NCBI GenBank assembly: GCA_944358655.1
Contig: CALVRO010000002.1
Coordinates: 58,582 to 122,581, forward strand
Source: an uncultured Clostridia bacterium
GTDB lineage: Bacteria; Bacillota; Clostridia; Christensenellales; Borkfalkiaceae
Direction: 5' to 3'
Length of the DNA stretch: 64,000 nucleotides
Shown here: piece after piece, positions 52,034-61,530 of the stretch
Layout of the letters: every line of letters begins with the position of its first letter
Numbering within the stretch: position 1 is the stretch's first letter
The notes under the pieces: model-generated
The model's database searches: none
Told to the model about the DNA's origin: nothing
Seen by the model: the letters and a program-made list of their open reading frames with translations, nothing else
Made by a program: the position numbers and the translations under genes

Positions 52034-54463
52034 TTACTTTGTCAAAGGCTTGAGGTTCCAGATATTTTCGGCGTACTCCTTTATGCTCCTGTCTGCGGCG
52101 AAGTATCCCGAAGCGGCGATATTTCTCAGCGAGATCTGGTTCCACTTCATCTTGTCGTTTACATACAGGTCGGACAGCTCGCGCTGCGTTTTGGAATACG
52201 ACGTGAAGTCGGCCATGCACATGTAAGGGTCGGCGACGGGCGAACCTGTCAGCAGGTAGTTCGCCATATCCGAGAACGATTGTCCGTTGAAGCCGATGAT
52301 CAGCGCCTCTATTATGCGGCGAAGTCTGGGGGATTCGTTGTAATAAGTGCTCGAGCTGTAGCCTGCGCGCCAGATATCGTCGACTTCGTTGGCCTTGTGG
52401 CCGAAGATGAAAATGTTTTCGTCGCCCACGGCCTGCGCCATTTCAACGTTGGCGCCGTCAAGCGTGCCTATTGTGAGCGCGCCGTTTATCATGAACTTCA
52501 TGTTGCCCGTGCCGCTCGCCTCTTTGCCTGCAAGCGATATCTGTTCGGAAATTTCCGACGCGGGCATGAGTATCTCAGACATGGTGACGTTGTAGTCCTC
52601 CATGTAGACGACGTTGAGTTTTTGGCTTATCTTTTTATCCTTGCGAATATCCTCGGCAAGGAAATTGATGAGCTTGATTATCTGCTTAGCCATGGAATAT
52701 CCGGGCGCCGCCTTTGCTCCGAAGATATAGGTCTTGGGCTGGATTTCCATGTCGGGGTTGTCTTTGAGGTCGAGATAGGTGTCGATGATATTGAGGGCGT
52801 TGAGAAGCTGGCGCTTGTACTCGTGCAGTCTCTTTGCCTGCGTATCGAAGAGCGACTTGGGATCGACGACAAAGCCCTGTTTTTTATAGGCATAGTCGGC
52901 AAACTGCACCTTCTTTATCGCCTTTATCTCCTCGAGTCTTGACAAAACGGCCTTGTCGTTTTCAAATTTCTTGAAGTCGGCAAGTTTTGTGCTGTCGTGC
53001 ACGAAGCCGTCGCCTATGCAGTCGACGAGCAGCGCCGTCAGCTCGGGGTTGGCCTGGCAGAGCCATCTCCTGTATGCGATGCCGTTTGTGACATTTGTGA
53101 ATTTTTGGGGAGTATAGTCGTAGTAGTCCTTAAATACCGACTTTTTGATTATTTCGCTGTGCAGCGCGGCCACGCCGTTTACGCTGTGGCTGCCGTACAC
53201 CGAGAGGTTGGCCATCTTTACTCTGTCGTGTTCTATAATCGACATTCTCGAGATCTTGGCCCATTCTCCGGGATATCTGTTCCAAAGCTCTTCGCAGAGT
53301 CGCCTGTTTATCTCCTTAATTATGGAGTGTATGCGGGGAACAGTCCTCTCTACGAGATCCTCCTGCCATGTTTCGAGGGCCTCGGCGAGTACCGTGTGGT
53401 TGGTGTACGCGCACGTTGCGGTCGTTATCGCCCATGCGTCCTCCCACTTATAGTAATACTCGTCGACGAGTATCCTCATCAGCTCGGCGATGGCCATTGC
53501 GGGATGGGTGTCGTTGAGGTGGATGGCTGCAAGCTTGGGAAGGTCGCTGAGGTCGCCGTATCTGTGCCTGTGGTCGCTTATAATGTTCTGTATCGAAGCG
53601 GAGCACAGGAAATACTGCTGCTTGAGCCTGAGCGCCTTGCCGTTAATGTGGTTGTCGGCGGGGTAGAGCACCTTGGTGAGCACGTCGGCGTCGTTGTCCT
53701 CGGCCATGGCCTGGTAGTAATCGCCCTGCGAGAAGAGCTTCATGTTGAAGTCCTGCACGGGCTTTGCCTTCCAAAGCCTGAGTACGGATACCGCGTCGCT
53801 GTCCTTGCCCGAGATCATCATGTCGTAGCCAACTGCATCTACATCCTGACTGTCGACGTAGTTGATCTCGAGGCCGTTTTCGGCCCACTTCTCCTCTACT
53901 CTTCCGCCGAAGCGCACGCGGTACGACTTATCCGAACGCTGGGTAAGCCATACCTCGCCGCCGGGCAGCCACACGTCGGGCAGTTCCATCTGCCAGCCGT
54001 CGACTATTTTTTGTTTGAACAGGCCGTATTCATACCTCAACGAATATCCCATTGCGGGATAATTGCCCGTTGCGAGCGCGTCCATGAAGCATGCGGCGAG
54101 CCTGCCGAGGCCTCCATTACCTAAACCTGCGTCGGGTTCGAGTTCGTACAGATCGTCCAAAGAGACGCCGAAGCCATCCAACACTTTTTTGTATGTGTCG
54201 GTAGCGCTCAGATTGTACAAACTGTTTTTCAGCGAGCGGCCGAGAAGGAATTCCATGCAGAGGTAATACACTCTCTTTGCCCTGCGCGTCTTCATTTTAT
54301 TTGAAAACACCTGGCGTTTCTGCAGCAGCGTGTCCCTTACGCTCATAACGACCGCTTTGTATATCTGTTCCTTGGTCGCGTCGGCGGGACTAACGCCGTA
54401 GTATCGCGCCAGTTTACCCTTTATGGTATCCCTGACTTCTTTTTCGGTAATAGATGTTGCCAT
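52034..54463 (-). CDS. glgP: Glycogen/alpha-glucan phosphorylase
   Basis: Releases glucose-1-phosphate from glycogen, 809 residues, full length. FLLGRSLKNSLYNLS, GLGNGGLGRLAACFMDALAT, HLNDTHPAMAIAELMRILVD, and the PLP site EASGTGNMKFMINGALTIGT. Last gene of the glg operon, 26 nt after glgA, with TAGGAGAAC upstream. It is the only degradative enzyme of the set. Confidence 0.97.
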   Translation of the reverse strand: MATSITEKEVRDTIKGKLARYYGVSPADATKEQIYKAVVMSVRDTLLQKRQVFSNKMKTRRAKRVYYLCMEFLLGRSLKNSLYNLSATDTYKKVLDGFGVSLDDLYELEPDAGLGNGGLGRLAACFMDALATGNYPAMGYSLRYEYGLFKQKIVDGWQMELPDVWLPGGEVWLTQRSDKSYRVRFGGRVEEKWAENGLEINYVDSQDVDAVGYDMMISGKDSDAVSVLRLWKAKPVQDFNMKLFSQGDYYQAMAEDNDADVLTKVLYPADNHINGKALRLKQQYFLCSASIQNIISDHRHRYGDLSDLPKLAAIHLNDTHPAMAIAELMRILVDEYYYKWEDAWAITTATCAYTNHTVLAEALETWQEDLVERTVPRIHSIIKEINRRLCEELWNRYPGEWAKISRMSIIEHDRVKMANLSVYGSHSVNGVAALHSEIIKKSVFKDYYDYTPQKFTNVTNGIAYRRWLCQANPELTALLVDCIGDGFVHDSTKLADFKKFENDKAVLSRLEEIKAIKKVQFADYAYKKQGFVVDPKSLFDTQAKRLHEYKRQLLNALNIIDTYLDLKDNPDMEIQPKTYIFGAKAAPGYSMAKQIIKLINFLAEDIRKDKKISQKLNVVYMEDYNVTMSEILMPASEISEQISLAGKEASGTGNMKFMINGALTIGTLDGANVEMAQAVGDENIFIFGHKANEVDDIWRAGYSSSTYYNESPRLRRIIEALIIGFNGQSFSDMANYLLTGSPVADPYMCMADFTSYSKTQRELSDLYVNDKMKWNQISLRNIAASGYFAADRSIKEYAENIWNLKPLTK

Positions 54464-54489
54464 TAAGTAGTTCTCCTATATAAGTATAA

Positions 54490-56034
54490 TTAGTTTAACA
54501 TACTCATATATAAGGCTTCATATTGTTTAGCCGAATTGTTCCAGCTGAAGTCGGTGGTGGCCGCTCTGTACATGAGCTTAGACCACACCTCTTTGTTCTT
54601 GTAGTCGGCCATTGCCTGCCTTATTACATAGAGCATGTCGTGAGCGTTATAGTTGGTGAAAGTATAGCCGTTCTCCAAAGGCTTGATGCTGTCGTACAGC
54701 CCGCCCGTCTCCCTTACCACGGGAATGGTGGCGTATCTGCACGCTATCATCTGCGAGAGCCCGCAGGGCTCCGACTTGGAGGGCATGAGGAAAATATCCG
54801 ATCCGGCGTAGATCTTGCGCGACAGATCGTTGTTGAACATTATCTGGGCGCTCATCTTCTCGGGATATCTTCTTGCAAGATCCTTGAAGAAGCCCTCGTA
54901 GTACGAGTCGCCCGTGCCGAGCACTACGAACTGGACGTCGTCCTGCAGCAGCTCTTCTATAATGTTGAGGACGAGGTCGAAGCCCTTGTGCGAAACGAGA
55001 CGCGAGATCATGGAGATGACGGGCGTATCCGCCTTTACGGGCAGGCCGAGCATCTTCTGCAGTTCGGCCTTGTTGACGGCCTTGTTGCTCATATCGTCGG
55101 GCGTGAAGTTGGCGAAGATATGGGTGTCGAACTGAGGGTTGTAGCCGATATCGTCTATGCCGTTGAGTATGCCCGTCAGCTTGAATTCGTTCCTTCTTAC
55201 AATGGGATCGAGTCCATGGGCGTAGTAGGGATCCTTTATCTCCTGCGCGTATCTGGGCGAAACGGTAGAGAACTTTTCGCAGCACTCTATGGCGCCCTTC
55301 ATGAGGTTTATCGAATTGTTGTACTCTACAAGATACTGATATTTTCCGTAAATGTCAAACAAAGACGAAAGTATGTCGAGAGAATACTGTCCCTGATATT
55401 CGATATTGTGAATGGTGAACAGCGCCCTGATGAACTGGTACTCCTGCCTGAAGCAATAGTTTGTCTTGAGGTATATGGCCGCAAGCGCCGCCTGCCAGTC
55501 GTGGCAGTGCATGACCTCGGGATAGAAATTGAGGAAGGGCATTATCTCCAGAACGGCCCTCGAGAAGAACGCGAACCTCTCGCCGTCGTCGAAGTAGCCG
55601 TAGCAGCCGGGACGCTTGAAGTAGAATTCGTTGTCGAGGAAATAGAAGATGACGCCGTCCTGCTCATACGAGAATATGCCGCAGTACTGATTTCTCCATG
55701 CGAGGTGCACATAGATGTTGCCGAGATAGGTGAACTTATCCCTGTACTCCTTCTTTATGTCGGAATAGAGAGGCACCACCACTCTCACGTCGAAATTGCC
55801 CGTGGCAGCGAGAGCCTTTGAAAGAGAACCAATGACCTCCGCGAGGCCGCCGGTAACTATGTAGGGCGTGCACTCCGAGGCAACAAAGAGTATCTTGCGC
55901 TTTGCTGCGGGTGCGGCGGGAGCCTGTTCGGCGGTCGTCGTCTTGGGCTTTTTCGGTGCGGCGGGCTTTTTGGCCGCAGTCTTGGCGGCTGTAGCCGCCT
56001 TGCCGGCCGTCTTTGTCGTCTTTGTAGTTGCCAT
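54490..56034 (-). CDS. glgA: Glycogen synthase (GT5) with basic Ala/Lys-rich N-terminal tail
   Basis: 514 residues. Residues 1-46 are Lys/Ala/Thr/Pro-rich (AAKTAAKKPAAPKKPKTTT), like a histone H1 tail; the GT5 enzyme starts at RKILFVASECTPY. The nucleotide-sugar motif normally read KTGGL is VTGGL here, so the usual Lys is Val. The C-terminal site SKSEPCGLSQMIACRYATIP with the conserved Glu and the ETGGLYDS segment is intact, as is HCHDWQAALAAIYLK. It lies 20 nt after glgD. Glycogen synthase is the clear call; the donor or activity could differ from the norm. Confidence 0.93.
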   Translation of the reverse strand: MATTKTTKTAGKAATAAKTAAKKPAAPKKPKTTTAEQAPAAPAAKRKILFVASECTPYIVTGGLAEVIGSLSKALAATGNFDVRVVVPLYSDIKKEYRDKFTYLGNIYVHLAWRNQYCGIFSYEQDGVIFYFLDNEFYFKRPGCYGYFDDGERFAFFSRAVLEIMPFLNFYPEVMHCHDWQAALAAIYLKTNYCFRQEYQFIRALFTIHNIEYQGQYSLDILSSLFDIYGKYQYLVEYNNSINLMKGAIECCEKFSTVSPRYAQEIKDPYYAHGLDPIVRRNEFKLTGILNGIDDIGYNPQFDTHIFANFTPDDMSNKAVNKAELQKMLGLPVKADTPVISMISRLVSHKGFDLVLNIIEELLQDDVQFVVLGTGDSYYEGFFKDLARRYPEKMSAQIMFNNDLSRKIYAGSDIFLMPSKSEPCGLSQMIACRYATIPVVRETGGLYDSIKPLENGYTFTNYNAHDMLYVIRQAMADYKNKEVWSKLMYRAATTDFSWNNSAKQYEALYMSMLN

Positions 56035-56054
56035 TATAGTATCCCCCTGTAGAG

Positions 56055-57161
56055 TTAAATATGCATGCCCTTATTGATGAAATAGGGCTTCTTGGCGCAT
56101 CCTGCGAGCGAAGTGCCCTCGGATACGGCCACATCCTTGTCGCTGATGACGTAGGCGAGCTTGCAGCCGTCGCCGACTACGTTTTCGCTCATCAGGATGC
56201 AGTTTTTTACAACCGCTCCCTTGCCTACCTTAACGCCGCGGAAGAGGATGCTGTTCTCCACCGTGCCCTCGATGAAGCAGCCGTCGTGGATGAGAGAGTT
56301 GGACACCTTGGCCTCCGCCGTGAATTTGGCGGGTGCGGCGTCGTTTATCTTGGTGTAGATATCCCTGTCGTCGAACAGCTCGGAACGGACTTTCTTATTC
56401 AGAAGATCCATATTTGCCTTGAAGTAGGACTGAAGAGAGTCTATGCTCTGATAGTACCCTTCGTACTTGTAGGCGTAAATGCTGCCCGTCTTTGCGGCGG
56501 GGATGAGTATGTCGCCCGAGAAGCTCGAATAGCCCCTCGAAATGGCCGTGCGGATGAGGTTGAGAAGATAGGACGTGCGGGCGACGAATACGTTTATGTA
56601 GTGCTTACGCACGCCGGGAGCCGCCTGATTGACGTCGATGGAAGTTACCTTGCCCGTCTTGTCGGTGTCGAGCATTATGTAGGAGTTGACCTCTCCGCAC
56701 TCGTGCTCGTGATAGACGAGGGTAATGTCGGCATTGGTCTTTGCGTGCTGCTCGATGACCTTGCTGTAGTCGAGCTTATACACCGCGTCGCTGTCGGCGA
56801 CGACTACAAAGTCCTCCTTGCACTTCTTTAAGAAGGCCGAGGCGCCCTTGAGTCCTTCGAGGCGGTTGCGATAGAGCATTTCGCTCTCGTCGCTGTAGGG
56901 AGGCAGCAGAATGAGGCCGCCCTCCTTTCTTGCGAGATCCCACTCCTTGCCCGAGCCGAGGTGATCCATCAGCGACTGGTAGTTGTTTTTGGTTATCATA
57001 CCCACGGTGGTTATACCGGAGTTGACCATGCACGAGAGGGCAAAGTCAACAAGGCGGTACCTTCCGCCGTAAGGGATAGAACCCTTGGATCTGACTTTAG
57101 TCAATTCGGGTACGTTTTCGTCATTTACGCTTGAAAATATAACGCCAACTGTCGAAGCCAT
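56055..57161 (-). CDS. glgD: GlgD, regulatory-type glucose-1-phosphate adenylyltransferase subunit
   Basis: 368 residues. The nucleotidyltransferase N-terminus is degenerate (VGVIFSSVNDENVPELTKVR instead of the GGxGxRL loop of GlgC), as in Firmicute GlgD, which pairs with GlgC to form the active enzyme. C-terminal left-handed beta-helix (HDGCFIEGTVENSILFRGVK). GGGAGGAAAG upstream. Between glgC (14 nt) and glgA. Confidence 0.94.
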   Translation of the reverse strand: MASTVGVIFSSVNDENVPELTKVRSKGSIPYGGRYRLVDFALSCMVNSGITTVGMITKNNYQSLMDHLGSGKEWDLARKEGGLILLPPYSDESEMLYRNRLEGLKGASAFLKKCKEDFVVVADSDAVYKLDYSKVIEQHAKTNADITLVYHEHECGEVNSYIMLDTDKTGKVTSIDVNQAAPGVRKHYINVFVARTSYLLNLIRTAISRGYSSFSGDILIPAAKTGSIYAYKYEGYYQSIDSLQSYFKANMDLLNKKVRSELFDDRDIYTKINDAAPAKFTAEAKVSNSLIHDGCFIEGTVENSILFRGVKVGKGAVVKNCILMSENVVGDGCKLAYVISDKDVAVSEGTSLAGCAKKPYFINKGMHI

Positions 57162-57175
57162 TTATCTTTCCTCCC

Positions 57176-58378
57176 TTACACATTTTTGTCGACAATTTCG
57201 CCTGCAGGCACGTTGCCGCCGTCGCTTACGGTTATTCCCCTTCCGAGGACGGTTATACCGCTCGTCTTGCCCTCGATGAGGCTCGCCTTTTCGATGACGT
57301 CGCCCACCTTCGACTTTTTGCCGATGACGACTTCCTCGTCGATTATCGAGTAGTTGACGTTGGCGCCCGCTTTGACCACGGTATTGCCCATGAGAACGCT
57401 GTCCTTTACGACGGCGCCCTTTTCGATGACGCAGCCCGTGCCTATTACGGAGTTGATGACGTCGCCCTCAATGTCGCAGCCGTTGGCGATGAGCGAATTG
57501 ACGACTTCTCCTTCGACGTATGCGGGGGGCGCGAGAGGGCTCCTCGAATGGATGACCCTTTCGGTGTCGCGCAGGTCGAACTTGGGCGCGTCGCCCAAGA
57601 GATCCATGTTGGCTTCCCACAGCGAGCTTATCGTGCCGACATCCTTCCAATAGCCTTCGAACTTGTACGAGCACATCTTCTCGCCGGCGTTGAGCATGGC
57701 GGGCAGGATGTTCTTGCCGAAATCGTTCTGCGAGTCGGGATCCTTTTCGTCGAGCTCGAGGTACTTGAAGAGCTTGGAGGCCGTGAAGATATAGATGCCC
57801 ATGGAGGCAAGATCGCTCTTGGGCTGCTTAGGCTTCTCCTCGAATTCGTAGATGGTGCCGTCGGGGTTGGTGTTGAGTATGCCGAACCTCGAGGCCTCCT
57901 TCATGGGTACCTTCATGCATGCGATGGTGCAGTCGGCGCCCGTAGCTTTGTGAGCTTCGAGCATCTTGTCGTAGTCCATCTTATAGATGTGGTCGCCCGA
58001 AAGGATGAGCACATACTCGGGATCGTACATCTTCATGAACCTTATGTTCTGATAGATGGCGTTGGCCGTGCCCTTGTACCACGACGTATCCGTCTTTGCC
58101 TCGTAGGGCGAAAGGATGTGTACGCCGCCGAAGGTTCTGTCGAGATCCCAGGGCTGTCCGTTGCCCACATACTCGTTGAGAACGAGCGGCTGGTACTGCG
58201 TGAGCACGCCCACCGTGTCGATACCCGAGTTGATGCAGTTTGACAGCGGGAAGTCGATTATCCTGTACTTAGCGCCGAAGCAAACCGCGGGTTTGGCTAT
58301 GTTGCTGGTCAGAGCGTACAGTCTGCTGCCCTGTCCGCCCGCAAGTAACATTGCCACGCATTCTTTTTTTCTTAGCAT
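57176..58378 (-). CDS. glgC: Glucose-1-phosphate adenylyltransferase GlgC
   Basis: Makes ADP-glucose, 400 residues. [55 protein letters not shown] and the GRFGIL-like SRFGILNTN; hexapeptide repeats at the C-terminus. The ATG at 58378 has a GGGGGAT ribosome-binding site; the in-frame TTG at 58393 is part of that region and was not used. Confidence 0.97.
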   Translation of the reverse strand: MLRKKECVAMLLAGGQGSRLYALTSNIAKPAVCFGAKYRIIDFPLSNCINSGIDTVGVLTQYQPLVLNEYVGNGQPWDLDRTFGGVHILSPYEAKTDTSWYKGTANAIYQNIRFMKMYDPEYVLILSGDHIYKMDYDKMLEAHKATGADCTIACMKVPMKEASRFGILNTNPDGTIYEFEEKPKQPKSDLASMGIYIFTASKLFKYLELDEKDPDSQNDFGKNILPAMLNAGEKMCSYKFEGYWKDVGTISSLWEANMDLLGDAPKFDLRDTERVIHSRSPLAPPAYVEGEVVNSLIANGCDIEGDVINSVIGTGCVIEKGAVVKDSVLMGNTVVKAGANVNYSIIDEEVVIGKKSKVGDVIEKASLIEGKTSGITVLGRGITVSDGGNVPAGEIVDKNV

Positions 58379-58397
58379 AGCTAAATCCCCCAAAAAA

Positions 58398-60227
58398 TTA
58401 TTTTTCTTTTAAAAAATACATACAAGCCAATTTAGGGATATCTACGGTAAGGGAATACTCCTTGCCGTGACTTGCATATTTTTTCGTGGTGAGTATGCGC
58501 TTTTTAAACTTTCCCTCTCCCCCGAAGGCCTTTTTGTCGCTGTCGAGGATGAGCCTGTACCTCCCCTTGTGCTGTCCGAAGCGGTAGTCGGGCTGGTCTA
58601 TACCCGAAAAATTGACTACGCACAGCAGGCAGTTGCCCTGCCCGTCGTAGCGGTTGAACGCGAGGACGTTGTTTATAACGTCGTCGACGACCAGCCATTC
58701 GAAGCCCTTCCAGTCCGTCTCCACCTCGTAGAGGGGCGGCGTGCTCTTATAGAGTTGGTTTAAAAATTTAACGAAAACGCGCATCTTTGCGTGTTTTTCG
58801 TACTGCGTCAAAAAGTAGTCGACGGACTTTCGGTAGTCCCACTCTGCAAATTGGGCCACTTCGTAGCCCATGAAGTTGAGCTTCTTGCCCGGGTGGGCGT
58901 ACATAAAGCCCAAAAGCCCCCTCTCTCCCGCGAATTTATCCGCGTATTCACCGGGGAATTTATTTACTATCGAACCCTTTACATGCACGACTTCGTCGTG
59001 CGAAAGGGGCAGGATGTACTTTTCGCCGAGCGAGTACATCATCGAAAAGGTGATTTTCTGATGGTGATAGTGCCTGTACAGCGGATCCTGACGGCAATAG
59101 AACAAAACGTCGTTCATCCAGCCCATGTTCCACTTGAAGTCGAACCCGAGCCCGCCCTCCTCTATGTCCGAAGTGACGCCCGAATAGGCCGTCGACTCCT
59201 CTGCGCAGATTATAGCGCCCGGAAAGCGTTCGTGCAGGCATTTATTTAATTTTTTTATGAAGTCTATGGCCTCAAGATTGCGGTTGTCGCCCCAAACATT
59301 GGGAGTCCACTGCCCCTCTCCCCTGTCGTAGTCGAGGTAGAGCATGGAGGCCACCGCGTCCACCCTCAGGCCGTCGACGGCGTATTGTTCCAAAAGAAAG
59401 CAGGCGCTTGAAAGCAGAAAGCTGTCCACCTCCCCCCTGCCGAAATCGAACCGCCTCGTGCCCCAGCCGCTGTGCTCCATTCTGTCCCAGAGCGGACATT
59501 CGTACAGGGGCGCTCCGTCGAATTCATACAGGCCGAAGTCGTCCTTGGGGAAATGGGCGGGCACCCAGTCGAGCAGCACGCCTATGCCCCTCTTGTGGAA
59601 GCTGTCGACGAGCAGCGCGAAATCTTCGGGCGGGCCGAGCCTGTCGGTTATCGCAAAGTATCCCGTCACCTGATAGCCCCACGAACCGTCGAAGGGAAAT
59701 TCCGTAACGGGCATGAACTCCACATGCGTGTAGCCCATGTCCGAAACGTAGTCGACGAGCTCCTTTGCAAGCTCTCTGTATGTCAGATAGCTGCCGTCGC
59801 CGTGCCTCTTCCAGCTGAGGAGGTTGACCTCGAAGATGTTGACGGGCTTGTCTATAAGCTTACCGCACTCAAGCCTTTTATTCTTGGGCGGAAGGTCGTA
59901 AACCACCGAACTGCGGTGGGCGGGCAGGGCGCTGCGGAAGGCGTAGGGATCGCACTTTACAAGCTCTCTCCCTTCAAAAGTGATAATTCTGAAGTTGTAG
60001 AGGTCGCCCTCGCGCGCGCAAGCCGAGACGAGTTCGAAGCTCTCGCCGTCCTCCATGCGAGTCATCCGTCCGGCGTCGCCGCCGTTGAGCATGAGTATGA
60101 CTTCGGCCGCACGCGGAGCCCACACGCGGAACACATAGCCGCCGTCGCACTTATGGCAGCCGTATATTTCGTGAGCGGCACAGTTTATGCCGCCGTGAAA
60201 GTCTCGGATAGCGTCCTTAATGTTCAT
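58398..60227 (-). CDS. glgB: 1,4-alpha-glucan branching enzyme
   Basis: GH13 enzyme that adds alpha-1,6 branches, 609 residues, the shorter form with one CBM48 ([20 protein letters not shown]) before the barrel. Catalytic residues: nucleophile Asp in [11 protein letters not shown], acid Glu in CAEESTAY, and Asp in [13 protein letters not shown]. First gene of glgB-C-D-A-P. No Shine-Dalgarno; the promoter ends 9 nt upstream. Confidence 0.96.
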   Translation of the reverse strand: MNIKDAIRDFHGGINCAAHEIYGCHKCDGGYVFRVWAPRAAEVILMLNGGDAGRMTRMEDGESFELVSACAREGDLYNFRIITFEGRELVKCDPYAFRSALPAHRSSVVYDLPPKNKRLECGKLIDKPVNIFEVNLLSWKRHGDGSYLTYRELAKELVDYVSDMGYTHVEFMPVTEFPFDGSWGYQVTGYFAITDRLGPPEDFALLVDSFHKRGIGVLLDWVPAHFPKDDFGLYEFDGAPLYECPLWDRMEHSGWGTRRFDFGRGEVDSFLLSSACFLLEQYAVDGLRVDAVASMLYLDYDRGEGQWTPNVWGDNRNLEAIDFIKKLNKCLHERFPGAIICAEESTAYSGVTSDIEEGGLGFDFKWNMGWMNDVLFYCRQDPLYRHYHHQKITFSMMYSLGEKYILPLSHDEVVHVKGSIVNKFPGEYADKFAGERGLLGFMYAHPGKKLNFMGYEVAQFAEWDYRKSVDYFLTQYEKHAKMRVFVKFLNQLYKSTPPLYEVETDWKGFEWLVVDDVINNVLAFNRYDGQGNCLLCVVNFSGIDQPDYRFGQHKGRYRLILDSDKKAFGGEGKFKKRILTTKKYASHGKEYSLTVDIPKLACMYFLKEK

Positions 60228-60236
60228 ACCTATATT

Positions 60237-60265
60237 ATTCTATCATATACAGGTTGAATTTTCAA
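60237..60265 (-). promoter_or_regulatory. glg operon promoter, near-leaderless
   Basis: Minus strand TTGAAA (60260-60265), 17-bp spacer, TAGAAT (60237-60242), then 9 nt to the glgB ATG (60227). The expected leader is 2-3 nt. Confidence 0.65.
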
Positions 60266-60309
60266 TAGCAAACGCCAAATTTTTTTCAAATCGGTAAAAT
60301 TATTTTTAT

Positions 60310-60762
60310 TTACGCCGCGCTGCGGCCGTCGGGATCATAGACTCGCACGCCGCAGATGAGGCCGTCCTTCAGGCAGACGACAAGGTTTTTGGCAACGCGC
60401 ACGGCCATATCCGCCGAGGACGGGTCGCCTATAGCCACGCCGCCTTCGCCGTCGGCTGCCGTTCTGCGGATATTGCATCCGACGTAGATGGCGCCTTCAA
60501 ATCTTCTGACGCCAGAAAAGGTCACGCTGCCCTCCATGGGCTCGGCGCTCATTCCGGCCGAGCAAACGCCCGTCGGGGAGAGGCGTCCCGTCAGCCCCTC
60601 TATCCTGCCCGTGAGGCCGTCGGCGAGCAGGCATAGATCGCCCTCTCCCAGCCACAATCGGCAGCCCTCTTTTACGGGCCGCGAGTTGGTCAACTCCCCC
60701 TCCGCGCTCCGTCCTATCACGTTGTCGGCGCACGGGCCGATGGATACAACAAACTCAAACAT
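60310..60762 (-). CDS. Unknown protein, beta-rich
   Basis: 150 residues, no signal peptide or membrane helix. Rich in Gly, Val and short hydrophobic strands; contains FVVSIGPCADNVIGRS, three spaced GLTGR/LTGRI-like repeats and VVCLKDGLICGVRVYDP. I recognise no family. The ATG at 60762 is preceded by AGAGCGG and a TATAAT 24 nt upstream. Codon use matches neighbours. It is divergent from aroK and follows the glgB promoter region head-to-tail. Confidence 0.6.
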   Translation of the reverse strand: MFEFVVSIGPCADNVIGRSAEGELTNSRPVKEGCRLWLGEGDLCLLADGLTGRIEGLTGRLSPTGVCSAGMSAEPMEGSVTFSGVRRFEGAIYVGCNIRRTAADGEGGVAIGDPSSADMAVRVAKNLVVCLKDGLICGVRVYDPDGRSAA

Positions 60763-60916
60763 TTTCCGCTCTGCCGATCGTACCAATTATAATATATATG
60801 GTGATCGCAAACATTATCACATACATTATAAAGTATATCGGCCAAAAAATCAATTCAAAATTCTAAATTGTCGAAATTTGTACATAAATTATTATTTTTC
60901 AGGACAGTTGTATGTC

Positions 60917-60945
60917 TTGACATAGTTTTGTGAGTGTAATATAAT
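60917..60945 (+). promoter_or_regulatory. aroK promoter, consensus and leaderless
   Basis: Perfect TTGACA (60917-60922), 17-bp spacer, perfect TATAAT (60940-60945), then TTTAGAC and the ATG at 60953. The predicted transcription start is the C before the ATG or the A itself. Confidence 0.85.
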
Positions 60946-60952
60946 TTTAGAC

Positions 60953-61459
60953 ATGAACAACATTGTATTGATAGGCATGCCCGGGTCGGGCAAGAGCACG
61001 GCGGGCGTATTGCTTGCAAAAAATATCGGCTACGGCTATATCGACAGCGACCTGACAATTCAGAGCGAGCGCAAGGCTCTGCTATCCGATATACTCTCTA
61101 CCGAGGGCGTGGATGGCTTTATCGCCATCGAGGAGGACGTCAACGCGAGGCTGTGGGCCGAAAAGTGCGTCATTGCCACGGGCGGCAGTGTAATTTACGG
61201 CCCGAAGGCCATGAAGGCGCTCGCCGAAAGCGGGACAATAGTCTATCTGAAAGTCTGTCTCGAAGAGCTTGAAAGGCGGCTTGCGGGAAAGGACTTGTTC
61301 AGCCGAGGCGTTGTAATGAAGAAGCCGGGCGCCACTCTCGCCGAACTGTACGCCGAGCGCGTGCCCCTCTACGAAAAATACGCCCAAGTCACCGTCGACT
61401 GCAGCGGTCTTACCATAGATCGGACCGTCGACGAAATTATCCGCATTTTGAACTTATAA
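60953..61459 (+). CDS. aroK: Shikimate kinase
   Basis: Phosphorylates shikimate in the aromatic pathway, 168 residues. P-loop IGMPGSGKSTAG (6-17), YIDSDLTIQSERKA (substrate Asp), ATGGSVIYGP and the lid LAGKDLFSRG. Single gene with its own strong promoter. It belongs to the same pathway as the AroH domain of the fusion at 19.2 kb. Confidence 0.94.
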   Translation: MNNIVLIGMPGSGKSTAGVLLAKNIGYGYIDSDLTIQSERKALLSDILSTEGVDGFIAIEEDVNARLWAEKCVIATGGSVIYGPKAMKALAESGTIVYLKVCLEELERRLAGKDLFSRGVVMKKPGATLAELYAERVPLYEKYAQVTVDCSGLTIDRTVDEIIRILNL

Positions 61460-61478
61460 AGTCGCAAAAAAATCATAG

Positions 61479-61525
61479 GCCGAGGCCGCGCACATGATTG
61501 GTGCGCGGCCTCGGCAGTTTATATT
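61479..61525. terminator. Terminator between aroK and the convergent PstS-like gene
   Basis: Perfect 15-bp stem GCCGAGGCCGCGCAC (61479-61493) with 61501-61515, 7-nt loop, then AGTTTATATTTTT. A-rich on the other side, so it can serve both strands. Confidence 0.85.
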
Positions 61526-61530
61526 TTTCT

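Noticed and set aside
52997-55821. Long plus-strand frames (375 and 432 residues) opposite glgP and glgA
   Set aside because: Antisense to two unambiguous enzymes; no start signals or known motifs.
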